A stretch of 64,000 nt of DNA, from contig UCEZ01000031.1 in assembly GCA_900471525.1 (NCBI GenBank), positions 124,001 to 188,000 of the forward strand, read 5' to 3'. Shown piece by piece: positions 23,495 through 33,267 of this stretch. Each line of letters opens with the position of its first letter. Positions within the stretch are counted from its first letter, which is position 1. The position numbers were made by a program, and so were the translations under genes. The DNA is from Hyphomicrobiales bacterium. GTDB lineage: Bacteria > Pseudomonadota > Alphaproteobacteria > Rhizobiales > Rhizobiaceae. The notes under the pieces are model-generated. The model worked only from the letters and a program-made list of their open reading frames with translations. It was not told the origin of the DNA and did no database searches.

Positions 23495-26400
23495 CTAAAG
23501 GATGAAATCACCGGCCCGCAGTGCGGGGAGTCCAGTGATTTCGATCTGGAAATCCGCCTGCCCGTCGGCATCGACATCGCCATAGACGATAGTTTTGTCG
23601 GTCGCTGTCCCTGCTTCGTTGAAATGGCGGAAGATCAACTCGCCTGCCCTGCCGCTGAAATTGGCATTGCCGAGCCACACAAAGGCCTGGTCGGATGTTA
23701 TTTTTGTGCTCGCATCGATCAGGGAAAGGTCGATCTTGTCGAGGCCGCTGGTAAAATCCGTGAGGATGTCGCGCTTACCCTCGCCGGATTGCGCGCCGAG
23801 AGTCACGTTGTTCACATATCCTGAAATCCCCTTGGCGGAGTCGCCAATGGAGCGGAAAACAAAGATATCGGCCCCTGCGCCGCCCGTCAGCGTATCAACG
23901 CCGGCACCGCCGAGAAGCGTGTCGTTGCCATCGCCCCCTTTGATGATATCGTTGCCGCCCAGGCCGTCGAGATAGTCGTCGGTTTTCCCACCCACAAGCG
24001 TGTCATTGCCGGATGTTCCGGACACTTGTTCCAGCGCGTCCTTGATCGTGATCTGAAGCGATTTGGATGCTTCGAAGCTGCTTCCGATCGTCGGATCATC
24101 CAGGCGCACGGTGATATTCAGGGAGGGATTGGTCTCGAAATCGAGCGCCGCGCCCGCCTTCAGCCAAAGCTCATTGCCACGAATCTCGAACAGCGCGACG
24201 TCCGATCCGGCAAGCGACAGCTTGTTGTTGCCACCATCGGCATCGAGAACCATGAGATCCGCCACCTTGCGAGCCGAAGCCGTCGATGCGTCCTCGGCAA
24301 TTGAGGAAAGCGTCTGCGTCACCTTGAGGGAGGGCGTATCGTTGATGGGATTGACGGTGACGGTGAAGTCCGACTTGACCGGTATCGAGCCATCCTCGTT
24401 GCCGTCCTCGACGGCAACCCTAAAGGAGGCTTCAACCGTCTCCGAGCCGTCATGGCGAAAGATGACGCGGCCCGCCGCGATGTCGGCCGCCGTAAAGCCG
24501 GTTGCCGCCTTGCCGCTCACCAACACAGTGCCGTTCGAAAGGCCCGAAACGATGAACCTGACATCGGCGGCGCTGTCGTCGGGGTCGCTGAAGCCGAGAT
24601 CGGCGGCGGTCAGCTTGTAGGCGCCGCCTTCGGCAACCGTTGCCTTGAGATCGCCGGTCAGTTTCGGAGCGTCGTTGACGGATTTGACGGTGATGCTGAA
24701 GTCCGACTTGACCGGTATCGAGCCATCCTCGTTGCCATCCTCGACAGCAACCCTGAAGGAAGCTTCGACCGTCTCTGAACCGTCATGGCGGAAGGTGACG
24801 CGGCCCGCCGCGATGTCGGCCGCCGTAAAGCCGGTCACCGCCTTGCCACTCACCAATACAGTGCCGTTCGAAAGGCTCGATATGATGAACCTGACACCGG
24901 CGGCGCTGTCGTCGTGGTCGCTGAAACCGAGGTCGGCAGCGGTCAGCTTGTAGGTACCGCCTTCGGCTACCGTTGCCTTGAGATCGCCGGTCAGTTTCGG
25001 AGCGTCGTTTACGGGATTGACGGTGAAATTGAAGGTCGACTTGACCGGTATCGAGCCGTCCTCGTTGCCATCCTCTACGGCAACCCTGAAGGAAGCTTCG
25101 ACCGTCTCTGAACCGTCATGGCGGAAGGTGACGCGGCCCGCCGCAATGTCGGCAGCTGTAAAGCCGGCTGCCGCCTTGCCGTTCACCAGGAGCGTGCCGT
25201 TCGAAAGGCTCGAGACGATGAACCTGACACCGGCGGCGCTGTCGTCGGGATCGCTGAATCCGAGATCGGCGGCCGTCAGCTTGTAGACACCGCCTTCGGC
25301 AACCGTTGCCTTGAGGTCTCCGGTCAGCGTCGGAGCGTCGTTGCCGATCAGGATCGCAGTGGTTGACGGTACACCATTCAGATCGAGCACCAAAGCGTTG
25401 CCGACAGCGTCGCGGATCGTGCTGCCGTTGAGATTGATGTTGGCTCCAAGAACGATACCACTCATATCCGTCTGGCTCGCGGTGACGGGCATACGGAAAA
25501 CCAGCGATGACGAACCGCTGCCGCTTTCATAAACCGCGTAGACTGTGCCACCAGTATCGAGCGTCACGGCAATCCTCGGAGCGCCTCCGGTCGTGTCCAC
25601 GACCACAGCGCCATTGAGGTTGATGGTGAATTCGAGATTGTCGCCGCCGGCATAGGTCGCATTCGCGGGGACATCGACGGATGTGACGACGGGCGCGACA
25701 CGGTCGATGTGATAGACCTGTCCAGTGGTGAATCCTGTAGCAATGGCGTTGCCAGCCGTGTCGGCGATGCCGGTACCGCTATTGTCGAGGTCGAGCCGCA
25801 AGGTGCCATCACCGGAGATGCCGTTGACGGTAACGGTATAGGTGTTGCCATCGACCTGCGTAACACTGGCGATCATCCCGGCCGCCGTACCGGTCGTCGC
25901 CAGAGAAAAGTCGGAGGCATCGACGCCTGAAACATTTTCCGTAAACGCTACCGTATATTGTACGCTGCTGGCATTGGTCGTCTCACTGCCGAGGCGATGG
26001 ATTGACGCAACGCCGGGGGCAACGCTGTCGATCGCATAGTTGTTGGAATTGGTGGTGCCGCTTCCGGTATTACCGGCAGTGTCCGCCACGCCCGTATTGT
26101 TGAGCTTAATGACGTTGGTCGCATCAGTGATGCTGCCGGTCGGGGTCAGCGTCGCCGTCCAGGTGATGCCGCCATCGGACGAACTCACAGCGGTCAGCGT
26201 GCCGTTGGCAATCGTCAGGTCGGCATTGCTGAAGCCGCTTACAGCTTCGCTAAAGGTGAAAGTGACCAGCGAGGTTTCGCCCAGCTTCAGCGCGTTGTCC
26301 GCGACCACGATGGTGGCGGTCGGGCGTTGGGTATCGACGGCGTAGTTGTTGGAATTGGTCGTGCCGGTTCCCGCATTGCCGGCAGTGTCCGCCACGCCCG

Positions 26401-29400
26401 TATTGTTGAGCTTAATGACGTTGGTCGCATCAGCGATGCTGCTGGTCGGGGTCAGCGTCGCCGTCCAGGTGATGCCGCCGTCGGACGAACTCATGGCACT
26501 CAGTGTGCCGTTGCCAATCGTCAGGTCGGCATTGCTGAAACCACTGACAGCCTCGCTGAAGGTAATGGTCACCAGCGAGGTTTCGCCTATCTTCAGCGCG
26601 TTGTCCGCAACCACGACGGTCGCGGTCGGGCGCACGGTGTCGATGCTGTAGTTGGCGGAATTGGTGGTGCCGCTTCCTGTGTTACCCGCGAGGTCCGTCA
26701 CGCTGGTATTGTTGAGCGTGATGGCGTTGGTCGCATCAGTGATGCTGCTAGTCGGGGTCAGCGTCGCCGTCCAGGTGATGCCGCCGTCGGACGAACTCAC
26801 AGCGCTCAGCGTGCCGTTACCAATCGTCAGATCGGCATTGGTGAAGCCGCTGACAGCCTCGCTGAAGGTGAAGGTCACCAGCGAAGTTTCGCCCGCCTTC
26901 AGGGCGCTGTCCGCGACCACGATGGTCGCGGTCGGGCGTTGGCTGTCGATGGCATAATTGTTGGACTCGGTGGTGCCGGTTCCTGTGTTGCCCGCAATGT
27001 CCACCACACCGGTATTGTCGAGGGTAATGACGTTGGTCACATCAGTAATGCTGCCGGTGGGCGTCAGCGTCGCCGTCCAGGTGATGTTATCGGATGTGCT
27101 CAGAGTGCTCAGCGTTCCATTGGCTACGGTCAGATCGGCAATGCTAAAACCGGTGACGGCCTCGTTGAAGGTGATGGTCACCAGAGAGGTTTCGCCCACA
27201 GCAAGCACGCTGTCGGCGACGACGACGGTGGCGGTCGGGCGTTGGGTCTCGATGGCATAGTTGTTTGAGTCGGTCGTGCCGGTTCCGACATTGCCGGACG
27301 CGTTCGATACGCCGGTATTCTCGAGCGTGATGAGGTTGGTTGCATCAGTGATGTTGCTGGTCGGGGTCAGCGTCGCCGTCCAGGTGATGCCGCCGTCGGA
27401 CGAGCTCACGGCGGTCAGCGTGCCGTTGGCAATCGTCAGGTCGGCATTGCTGAAACCAGAGACGGCCTCGCTGAAGGTGAAGGTCACCAGCGAAGTTTCG
27501 CCTATCTTCAGCGCATTGTCCGCAACCACAATGGTAGCGGTCGGGCGCACGGTGTCGATGGTGTAGTTGCCGGAATTGGTGGTTCCGCTTCCGGCATTGC
27601 CCGCAAGGTCCGCCACGCCGGTATTGTTGAGCGTGATGACGTTGGTCGTATCGTTGACGCCGGCGGTCGGGGTCAGCGTCGCCGTCCAGGTGATGCCGCC
27701 GTCGGACGAACTCACAGCGCTCAGTGTACCGTTGGCAATCGCCAGATCGGCGTTGGTGAAACCGCTGACAGCCTCGCTGAAGGTGAAGGTGACCAGCGAG
27801 GTTTCGCCCGCCGCCAGCGTGGCATCGGCGACCACGACGGTCGCGGTCGGGCGCTGGGTATCGACAGCGTAGTTGTTCGAGTCGGTGGTGCCGCTTCCCG
27901 TGTTGCCCGCAAGGTCCGCCACGCCGGTATTATCGAGGGTAATAAGGTTGCTCGTGTCCGTGATACTGGCGGTAGGCGTGAAGGTCGCCGTCCAGGTGAT
28001 GTTGTCGGACGTGCTCACAGCGCTCAGCGTACCGTTGGCAATGGTCAGATCGGCATTGCTGAAGCCGCTGACAGCCTCGCTGAAGGTGAAGGTCACCAGT
28101 GAGGTTTCGCCTATCGTCAGGGCGTTGTCCGCGACCACGACCGTCGCGGTCGGGCGCGCGGTGTCGATGGTGTAGTTGTTGGAATTGGTCGTGCCGCTTC
28201 CGGCATTGCCGGCAAGGTCCGCCACGCCGCTATTGTTGAGCGTGATGACGTTGGTCGTGTCGGTGATACTGCCGGTGGGCGTCAGCGTCGCCGTCCAGGT
28301 GATGCCGCCGTCGGACGAACTCACAGCGCTCAGCGTGCCGTTGGCAATGCTCAGGTCGGCATTGCTGAAGCCGCTGACGGCCTCGCTGAAGGTGAAGGTC
28401 ACCAGCGAGGTTTCGCCCAGCTTCAGCGTGTTGTCCGCAACCACGATCGTGGCGGTCGGACCTGTCGTGTCCATCGATACCGCAAAGCTGCCCGCATTGC
28501 TGTTGGCCGCGACAAACGCGCCATCGTCATCCGAGATCTGGTTAGAGACGACACCAATCGTCCAGGTGCCGTTGTCGGCATCGTTCCAAGTTCCGCCAGC
28601 GGGCGTGACGGTGTAGGTGGCAGTGCCGGTGACCGCGTTCCAGTTCGCGCCGGTGACCGTGAGAAACACACCGCCTTTTGAGACGGTAACGTCACCCGTT
28701 CCGATAGACGCAGCACTGATCGTGCCATCGCTGTCCGCGTAGCTAACCGTGAAGGAATAGCTGGTTTGCCCGGCATTGGCCTGACTGACAGTGGGTGCCG
28801 TGGCAACACCAAAGGTGGGCGCCACGTTCGGCAGAACTGCATCGGCGATGCCGATATCGTTGATGGCAATCCACATGTCCGAGCCGGTCTGGGGCGTCAG
28901 GCGGATCTCGTCGACATTCTGAAAAATCGACGCAGTCAATCCGTTGGACTGGGTGAATGTGTTCTCATAGCCATTATTGGACAAGGTCAAATTGACAGAG
29001 CCGATTAGAACTCCATCGTCATAGGCAGAAACCGTGATGTCCGCGCCGCCATAGTCTGCGATGAATATCGAACTAAAACTGAAATTGACACTGGTTGATG
29101 CGCTCTTGATCGTAATCAACGAGGACGAATCGTTGGTTGCATAACCAGCGGCAATAGCGTCGTTTGTATAGGGCGTTTCGTGGGTCCAGTTGAAACCATT
29201 GTTGTTTGTTATCTGCAACTGGATGCCGGCGATGTCGTTCGACACGACCCCGTCCGTAGCGGTCGGGCTATTGGGATTGCCGGTGAACGTCAACACGCCC
29301 GAAGCGAGCACGTCCTGGTAGGACGCCAGCGCCAACCCTTGGGACTCGACCACGCCTGCCGTGACCTCCAGCACCCAGTCGCCGCCCTTGTCGGAGGCGC

Positions 29401-29842
29401 CGGTGCGATCGCTGGAGGCGGCGACATCGGCCTGCGCCGCTGCCGCGAACGCTGCGAGGAATGCCTGCCCCTCGCTTCCCACGCCGATATCGCATCCGTA
29501 GAGGAGGACGTCGCCGGTCTCGCTGAGCGCCTCACCCAGATGCGCCAAGTCCGCCGCATGCGCCGTCAGCGCTGCAGCGTCGATCGGCGTATTGCCGATA
29601 AGCAGCTTGCCCTGCTCGCCGTGCGAAATGATGTGGATGGTATCGTAGCCCGATTTGCCCACCGCCCAATCGGCGATCTGCGTGAGGGCATCCGCCGCCG
29701 GATCGATCCAGACCACTTCCACCCCGCTTGGCAACAGGGCAGCGAGGCCCTGCGCATCAGCGAGACTCGCATCGATGAACACGACCTGTTGCCCACCGCC
29801 GGATTTCGTCTCGTCTGTCGTGGCCATGGCAGTGTCGGTCAT
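23495..29842 (-). CDS. Giant RTX adhesin-like protein: DUF4347-like head, Ig-like and CSPG repeats, RTX tail
   Basis: A 2115-residue predicted surface or secreted protein without a Sec signal. Residues about 20-170 (VVFIDASLADAQGLAALLP, IHIISHGEQGKL, LLYGCDIGVG) match the DUF4347 head seen on large RTX proteins. A beta-rich region of two domains follows (about 180-455), then eight nearly identical Ig-like repeats of about 102 residues (461-1271), two further Ig-like domains and three CSPG-type repeats of 111 residues (about 1501-1834). A cadherin-like domain precedes the RTX nonapeptides near 1941-1995 (GGNDIIKGGDGNDTLLGGAG). The C-terminus (GLPALRAGDFIL) fits type I secretion. GGGGGGAAACG precedes the ATG. 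No exporter is adjacent; wgdAB at 51.8-54.9 kb is the nearest T1SS pair. Probably a biofilm or attachment adhesin. Confidence 0.9.
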   Translation of the reverse strand: MTDTAMATTDETKSGGGQQVVFIDASLADAQGLAALLPSGVEVVWIDPAADALTQIADWAVGKSGYDTIHIISHGEQGKLLIGNTPIDAAALTAHAADLAHLGEALSETGDVLLYGCDIGVGSEGQAFLAAFAAAAQADVAASSDRTGASDKGGDWVLEVTAGVVESQGLALASYQDVLASGVLTFTGNPNSPTATDGVVSNDIAGIQLQITNNNGFNWTHETPYTNDAIAAGYATNDSSSLITIKSASTSVNFSFSSIFIADYGGADITVSAYDDGVLIGSVNLTLSNNGYENTFTQSNGLTASIFQNVDEIRLTPQTGSDMWIAINDIGIADAVLPNVAPTFGVATAPTVSQANAGQTSYSFTVSYADSDGTISAASIGTGDVTVSKGGVFLTVTGANWNAVTGTATYTVTPAGGTWNDADNGTWTIGVVSNQISDDDGAFVAANSNAGSFAVSMDTTGPTATIVVADNTLKLGETSLVTFTFSEAVSGFSNADLSIANGTLSAVSSSDGGITWTATLTPTGSITDTTNVITLNNSGVADLAGNAGSGTTNSNNYTIDTARPTATVVVADNALTIGETSLVTFTFSEAVSGFSNADLTIANGTLSAVSTSDNITWTATFTPTASITDTSNLITLDNTGVADLAGNTGSGTTDSNNYAVDTQRPTATVVVADATLAAGETSLVTFTFSEAVSGFTNADLAIANGTLSAVSSSDGGITWTATLTPTAGVNDTTNVITLNNTGVADLAGNAGSGTTNSGNYTIDTVRPTATIVVADNALKIGETSLVTFTFSEAVSGFSNADLTIANGTLTAVSSSDGGITWTATLTPTSNITDATNLITLENTGVSNASGNVGTGTTDSNNYAIETQRPTATVVVADSVLAVGETSLVTITFNEAVTGFSIADLTVANGTLSTLSTSDNITWTATLTPTGSITDVTNVITLDNTGVVDIAGNTGTGTTESNNYAIDSQRPTATIVVADSALKAGETSLVTFTFSEAVSGFTNADLTIGNGTLSAVSSSDGGITWTATLTPTSSITDATNAITLNNTSVTDLAGNTGSGTTNSANYSIDTVRPTATVVVADNALKIGETSLVTITFSEAVSGFSNADLTIGNGTLSAMSSSDGGITWTATLTPTSSIADATNVIKLNNTGVADTAGNAGTGTTNSNNYAVDTQRPTATIVVADNALKLGETSLVTFTFSEAVSGFSNADLTIANGTLTAVSSSDGGITWTATLTPTGSITDATNVIKLNNTGVADTAGNTGSGTTNSNNYAIDSVAPGVASIHRLGSETTNASSVQYTVAFTENVSGVDASDFSLATTGTAAGMIASVTQVDGNTYTVTVNGISGDGTLRLDLDNSGTGIADTAGNAIATGFTTGQVYHIDRVAPVVTSVDVPANATYAGGDNLEFTINLNGAVVVDTTGGAPRIAVTLDTGGTVYAVYESGSGSSSLVFRMPVTASQTDMSGIVLGANINLNGSTIRDAVGNALVLDLNGVPSTTAILIGNDAPTLTGDLKATVAEGGVYKLTAADLGFSDPDDSAAGVRFIVSSLSNGTLLVNGKAAAGFTAADIAAGRVTFRHDGSETVEASFRVAVEDGNEDGSIPVKSTFNFTVNPVNDAPKLTGDLKATVAEGGTYKLTAADLGFSDHDDSAAGVRFIISSLSNGTVLVSGKAVTGFTAADIAAGRVTFRHDGSETVEASFRVAVEDGNEDGSIPVKSDFSITVKSVNDAPKLTGDLKATVAEGGAYKLTAADLGFSDPDDSAADVRFIVSGLSNGTVLVSGKAATGFTAADIAAGRVIFRHDGSETVEASFRVAVEDGNEDGSIPVKSDFTVTVNPINDTPSLKVTQTLSSIAEDASTASARKVADLMVLDADGGNNKLSLAGSDVALFEIRGNELWLKAGAALDFETNPSLNITVRLDDPTIGSSFEASKSLQITIKDALEQVSGTSGNDTLVGGKTDDYLDGLGGNDIIKGGDGNDTLLGGAGVDTLTGGAGADIFVFRSIGDSAKGISGYVNNVTLGAQSGEGKRDILTDFTSGLDKIDLSLIDASTKITSDQAFVWLGNANFSGRAGELIFRHFNEAGTATDKTIVYGDVDADGQADFQIEITGLPALRAGDFIL
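24343..25343 (-). repeat. Three tandem 333-bp CSPG-type repeats inside the giant gene
   Basis: Each unit encodes about 111 residues beginning NDAPxLTGDLKATVAEGG and including KLTAADLGFSD, GFTAADIAAGRV and FRHDGSETVEASFRVAVED. Copies are highly similar at DNA level, so they are recent duplications or are kept alike by gene conversion. They form a rod-like section between the Ig-like array and the RTX tail. Confidence 0.85.
26030..28462 (-). repeat. Eight tandem 303/306-bp Ig-like repeats inside the giant gene
   Basis: Eight copies begin (R/G)PTATxVVAD and contain LGETSLVTFTFSEAVSGF, NADLTIANGTLSAVSSSD, ITWTATLTPT and GVADLAGN. Two copies are one codon shorter because SSDGGI reads TSDNI, which explains the mixed 303 and 306 bp period. 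Near-identity makes copy-number change by recombination likely and makes the region prone to assembly collapse. Confidence 0.9.
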
Positions 29843-30026
29843 CGTTTCCCCCCAAAGTCCCTATGAACCACAGCGCTTGCCGGAGGCTTCCGGCGGCTGG
29901 TAGTCTCCCTTGATCAAATTGCGTTTTCGGGCGTCATGCCCGTGAACCGAAAATTGGCTTATCTATGTGTTTGATCCTTCGTCGAAACCGCGGAGCGGGT
30001 CCGTTGATCCGCTCAGGTAACTGTCG

Positions 30027-30815
30027 TCACATCCGCCACTTCAGTCCGATCCGTACGGTATCGAGCCGAACATCGTTCTCGAAGCGAGGGAATGCACCGA
30101 CCGGCGTGATTGCCGCGCCGGTCGCGGTCACGGTGCCGAAATCGTAATGCAAATATTCAAATGACAAGGACAGATTTGGTTTAACGCGCCACTCCGCGCC
30201 TGCACCAGCCACCCAGCCCGTTTCCGTGCCGCCGCCAGATACATCCATCCGCCCGAATGTGGGCGACGTCACATGGTCATAGGCACCGACGTTGACATCC
30301 GCAATGGCAAGACCACCCGAAACGAAGAACAGGACGTCGGCCGTCCCAAGACCGACGCGTGCTCGAAAACTGCCGGCCCAATCGATGCTGTAATTCGTCT
30401 TCGTATCGGAAAAGAGCCGGGAGGCGCTGTCGTCGGAAAGATCGAGAAAACTGAAATCGACTAGACCGCCAACAACCAATGGCATGTCGCCGGGCATCAG
30501 TTCGACATCGCAGCCCGCCTCGACGCCGCCGGAGACGCCCTGACCGTCATTCATGTCGATCGATTCGTAATTCGGTCCGGCCGAATTCCAGGCAAAGCCC
30601 GATCCCGCGAACGGACCATCGATGAACGGCTTGTCGGTTGCCGTCACCCGGCCGCGGACATAACCCAGATTGCCTCCAACATAGCAACCGCTCCAGGAGG
30701 AGCCTGTATTCGCGGCCGCATCTTCCGCCGCTGCCGGTCCAGCGGCCCAAGCGGTGATGCCAACGGCGAGCACAAGCAATCGCAACGACGACGCATAACG
30801 CAATGCGCGCAACAT
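30027..30815 (-). CDS. Outer-membrane beta-barrel protein (Omp25/OmpW-like porin family)
   Basis: A 262-residue protein with a signal peptide ending near AAGPAAAEDA. The rest is alternating beta strands rich in Gly and aromatic residues, starting WSGCYVGGNLGYVRG and ending in VRIGLKWRM, as in small eight-stranded alphaproteobacterial surface barrels. Start at 30815 is chosen because GGGGGG lies nine bases ahead; ATG 30824 would have no spacing. It lies 184 bases upstream of the giant RTX gene on the same strand and may be transcribed with it. Function beyond an outer-membrane barrel is not evident. Confidence 0.85.
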   Translation of the reverse strand: MLRALRYASSLRLLVLAVGITAWAAGPAAAEDAAANTGSSWSGCYVGGNLGYVRGRVTATDKPFIDGPFAGSGFAWNSAGPNYESIDMNDGQGVSGGVEAGCDVELMPGDMPLVVGGLVDFSFLDLSDDSASRLFSDTKTNYSIDWAGSFRARVGLGTADVLFFVSGGLAIADVNVGAYDHVTSPTFGRMDVSGGGTETGWVAGAGAEWRVKPNLSLSFEYLHYDFGTVTATGAAITPVGAFPRFENDVRLDTVRIGLKWRM

Positions 30816-31294
30816 AAAAAACATCCCCCCAACAATTCTGAGACGGCATATAAATACCCAACCAGACGTTGTCAGCCTTGCACGATTTGCGTGTGCACGT
30901 CCATGCCCTTTTTCGGTCTTAAATCTTGTCCCAAATCATTTTTCCCGCCCTTGGCATTGTCACATAAACGTAGCGTCTGCATCTCGCCGGTGCAGCCGTC
31001 GTGAGATCGTGCTCCCGCGGCGCACATCTCCTACCAAGCGCCACTGTTTTGATGCGTTCATGGGCATTTTCGGCGCGCGAGGTCAGTTCGCAGCCCGGAA
31101 CAACAGAGCAGGCGACAAGCTCGAACTGGTCGGCATGGCTGCAATGGCGGGGCGAGAAAACAGTTTTCGTGGGAATTGTCGCTGGGCAGAAAATGAGATC
31201 GTACCCGCTTGAATGGCAGCTTACCTCTACTGTTCGGACTGAAGGATAATCTCCTTCATCCTGACCTCAGGCAATCCGGGCAGCGAGCGTCTCA
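30816..31294. other. Gene-poor stretch between barrel gene and ISL3 scrap
   Basis: No credible coding region is seen on either strand: short open frames here have no ribosome site or recognisable motif. The first 100 bases upstream of the barrel gene presumably hold its promoter. The remainder may be eroded insertion-sequence DNA, since a transposase tail follows at 31295. Confidence 0.5.
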
Positions 31295-31411
31295 CCATGG
31301 TTCAACAAACAAACCGAAGGGCAGATTACCAAGCTCAAGCTGGTAAAGCGCCAGATGTACGGACGCGGAAAGCTTGATTTTCTTCAAGCCCGCCTGATTG
31401 GCGCGACATGA
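31295..31411 (+). pseudogene. ISL3-type transposase C-terminal scrap
   Basis: The last 38 codons of an ISL3-like transposase survive: PWFNKQTEGQITKLK, then VKRQMYGRGKLDFLQARLIG before TGA at 31409-31411. Nothing of the upstream catalytic part is recognisable, so it is a relic. It lies 80 bases beyond the end of the glycan operon. Confidence 0.7.
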
Positions 31412-31492
31412 CAGAATTGCACCCGAACCGCGTCAGAGCCCCATTTGCACGCCGGAACACAAAGTGAAGGCAGATCTCTACAAATCTCGGGG

Positions 31493-33259
31493 CTATTCAT
31501 AGAGCTGGTCCATGCTCAGGGAAGCGACTTCGGCAAACGGAGCTTGGTTCGTCACGCGGCCGTCGCCGAGGATGACGACGTCGTCGCAGAACGAAATCGT
31601 GCTGTGGTGGTGGCTGATCACGATGGTCGTGCGGCAACCGGCCCTCGATCTCAGGGTCTCGACAATTGCTGCTTCCGACAGGCCGTCCATGGCGTTTGTG
31701 GCTTCGTCGAGAATAAGGATCTCGGGATTCCGCACCAAGGCTCTTGCCAGCGCTATTCGCTGGCGCTGGCCGGCCGACAGACTTGCACCGCGATAGCCGA
31801 CGATCGTTTCGTAGCCTTGGGGTAGTTTCTCGATAAATTCATGCGCCTCGGCAAGCCGGGCGGCATGCTCCGCATCAGTGATTGAGGCGATCTGACCATA
31901 GGTGATATTTTCCAGAATAGTGCCATCCACCAATTCAAGATCCTGGCTGGCAAGGGCAATCTGGTTTCGCCATTGGACCGGATCGATTCTGTTCAGAGGC
32001 ATGCCGTCAATCAGAATATGGCCCTGATCGGGCTCAACAAACCGGCACAGAAGATTGACGATCGTCGTCTTTCCGGCGCCCGATCGACCGATGATGGCGG
32101 TCGAGCAGCCACTCCGGATTTCAAATGTTGCGGCGCGCAACACGCCAGGCCGTGCGTCTGAGCCGGGGTACTTGAATGTCACGCGGTCAAATTTGATCTG
32201 TTGGCTTAATGCCCGAGCCGGTTCGTCGCCTGCAGGCGGTGGCGGCTTGTCTGACGAGTCCAGTAGCCATCGCACCTCTTCCAAAGAGCCACTCCAGCCC
32301 TGTATTTGGCTCCACGCCAACTGCAGGGCGCGGATATGCGGCTGCAACCGGTAGAGCAGGACGACGAACGCCACAATGACGGGAAAGGTCACTCCCAAAG
32401 CCCATGCACTCACGACCGCTGCCAGAAACAGAGCCGAGTGCAGCACTTCGGTCATTGGCGGCAGAGCGCCCTGCCGGGTTTGGAGGACGAAGCCCGCCTT
32501 TCGAACTGCGTCCGATGCGGTATCGAACACGGCTTTTTCTCGCGGTTCCTGCCCGAACACGCGGATGAGCCGTCCGGCGTGAACGAGGTGGAGCATTCTG
32601 GCGGCAAGTTCGCTGTTGAGGGATGTGACGTTACGGCTCGGATTTTTGAGGCTGGCCGACAGGACCGCGTGTGCGAGCTGGACGAGCACCAATCCAAGCG
32701 CGACGCACAACGTCATCTGCCATGACAGAAGCAGCAGGAAGACAAGCAGAATGACGGCGGCCGATCCGTTCACGATTGCGCCGAGGACAGTCTGCATCGC
32801 ATCCGACGCGCGCCAGGACTCGTTGGAAATAATGTTCAGCAATCGCCCCGGGCTTTGTTGCAGAAAAAATGGGTATCCAACCCTCAGGAGCTGATCCGCG
32901 AGCGCGCTTCGTATGGCATGGCTGGCTTTGCCGTAGATGAAGTTGGTAAGGACAGTATTCGCAAATGCCAGAATGTTCTTCAGGGTGATCAATGCGAGGA
33001 CGGCAACGGAGATCACCATCAATCGTTCGCCGTCGTCGAAGCCCGATCCCACTTGTTCAAAAAGGGCAGATAGTCCGCCTGCGCCCGCCTCGTGCTTTTG
33101 ACCGGCAATGATGCTGAGCATTGGAATGATGAGACCAATGCCTGTGCCCTCAAGCACGGCGCTGCCCAGCCCCAGAGCAACGACCGCCGCAAGCAGGCGC
33201 CACTGTCGACCCAGCGTGCTGCGTAGTACTTGAAGGCCCGGAAGGAGGAATTTCAACAT
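31493..33259 (-). CDS. ABC exporter, fused membrane and ATPase domains (MsbA/PglK-like)
   Basis: A 588-residue half-transporter. Six helices lie in the first 320 residues (for example LLAAVVALGLGSAVLEGTGIG), then a nucleotide-binding domain with Walker A IIGRSGAGKTT, signature LSAGQRQRIALAR, Walker B ILILDEATNAMD and switch His in ISHHHST. It is last in a four-gene minus-strand operon behind two glycosyltransferases and an acyltransferase, so it probably flips or exports the glycan or glycolipid they build. Start at ATG 33259 lies 8 bases after the glycosyltransferase stop with GAGGTGA ahead. An open frame continues upstream to 33508 but overlaps that gene and is not used. Confidence 0.9.
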   Translation of the reverse strand: MLKFLLPGLQVLRSTLGRQWRLLAAVVALGLGSAVLEGTGIGLIIPMLSIIAGQKHEAGAGGLSALFEQVGSGFDDGERLMVISVAVLALITLKNILAFANTVLTNFIYGKASHAIRSALADQLLRVGYPFFLQQSPGRLLNIISNESWRASDAMQTVLGAIVNGSAAVILLVFLLLLSWQMTLCVALGLVLVQLAHAVLSASLKNPSRNVTSLNSELAARMLHLVHAGRLIRVFGQEPREKAVFDTASDAVRKAGFVLQTRQGALPPMTEVLHSALFLAAVVSAWALGVTFPVIVAFVVLLYRLQPHIRALQLAWSQIQGWSGSLEEVRWLLDSSDKPPPPAGDEPARALSQQIKFDRVTFKYPGSDARPGVLRAATFEIRSGCSTAIIGRSGAGKTTIVNLLCRFVEPDQGHILIDGMPLNRIDPVQWRNQIALASQDLELVDGTILENITYGQIASITDAEHAARLAEAHEFIEKLPQGYETIVGYRGASLSAGQRQRIALARALVRNPEILILDEATNAMDGLSEAAIVETLRSRAGCRTTIVISHHHSTISFCDDVVILGDGRVTNQAPFAEVASLSMDQLYE

Positions 33260-33267
33260 GATCGATA

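Noticed and set aside
26030-28462. Regular repeat array that could be taken for a CRISPR locus
   Set aside because: Repeat units are 303-306 bp, coding and contiguous, with no short repeat/spacer pattern and no cas genes.
26040-28616. A chain of about 100-residue open frames laid end to end on the plus strand, opposite the giant adhesin
   Set aside because: They repeat with the 303/306-bp period of the Ig-like units and are antisense shadows of a GC-rich tandem repeat. They lack ribosome sites and family motifs.
31001-31249. 82-codon plus-strand open frame between barrel gene and ISL3 scrap
   Set aside because: No ribosome site, no recognisable family sequence and no support from neighbours.
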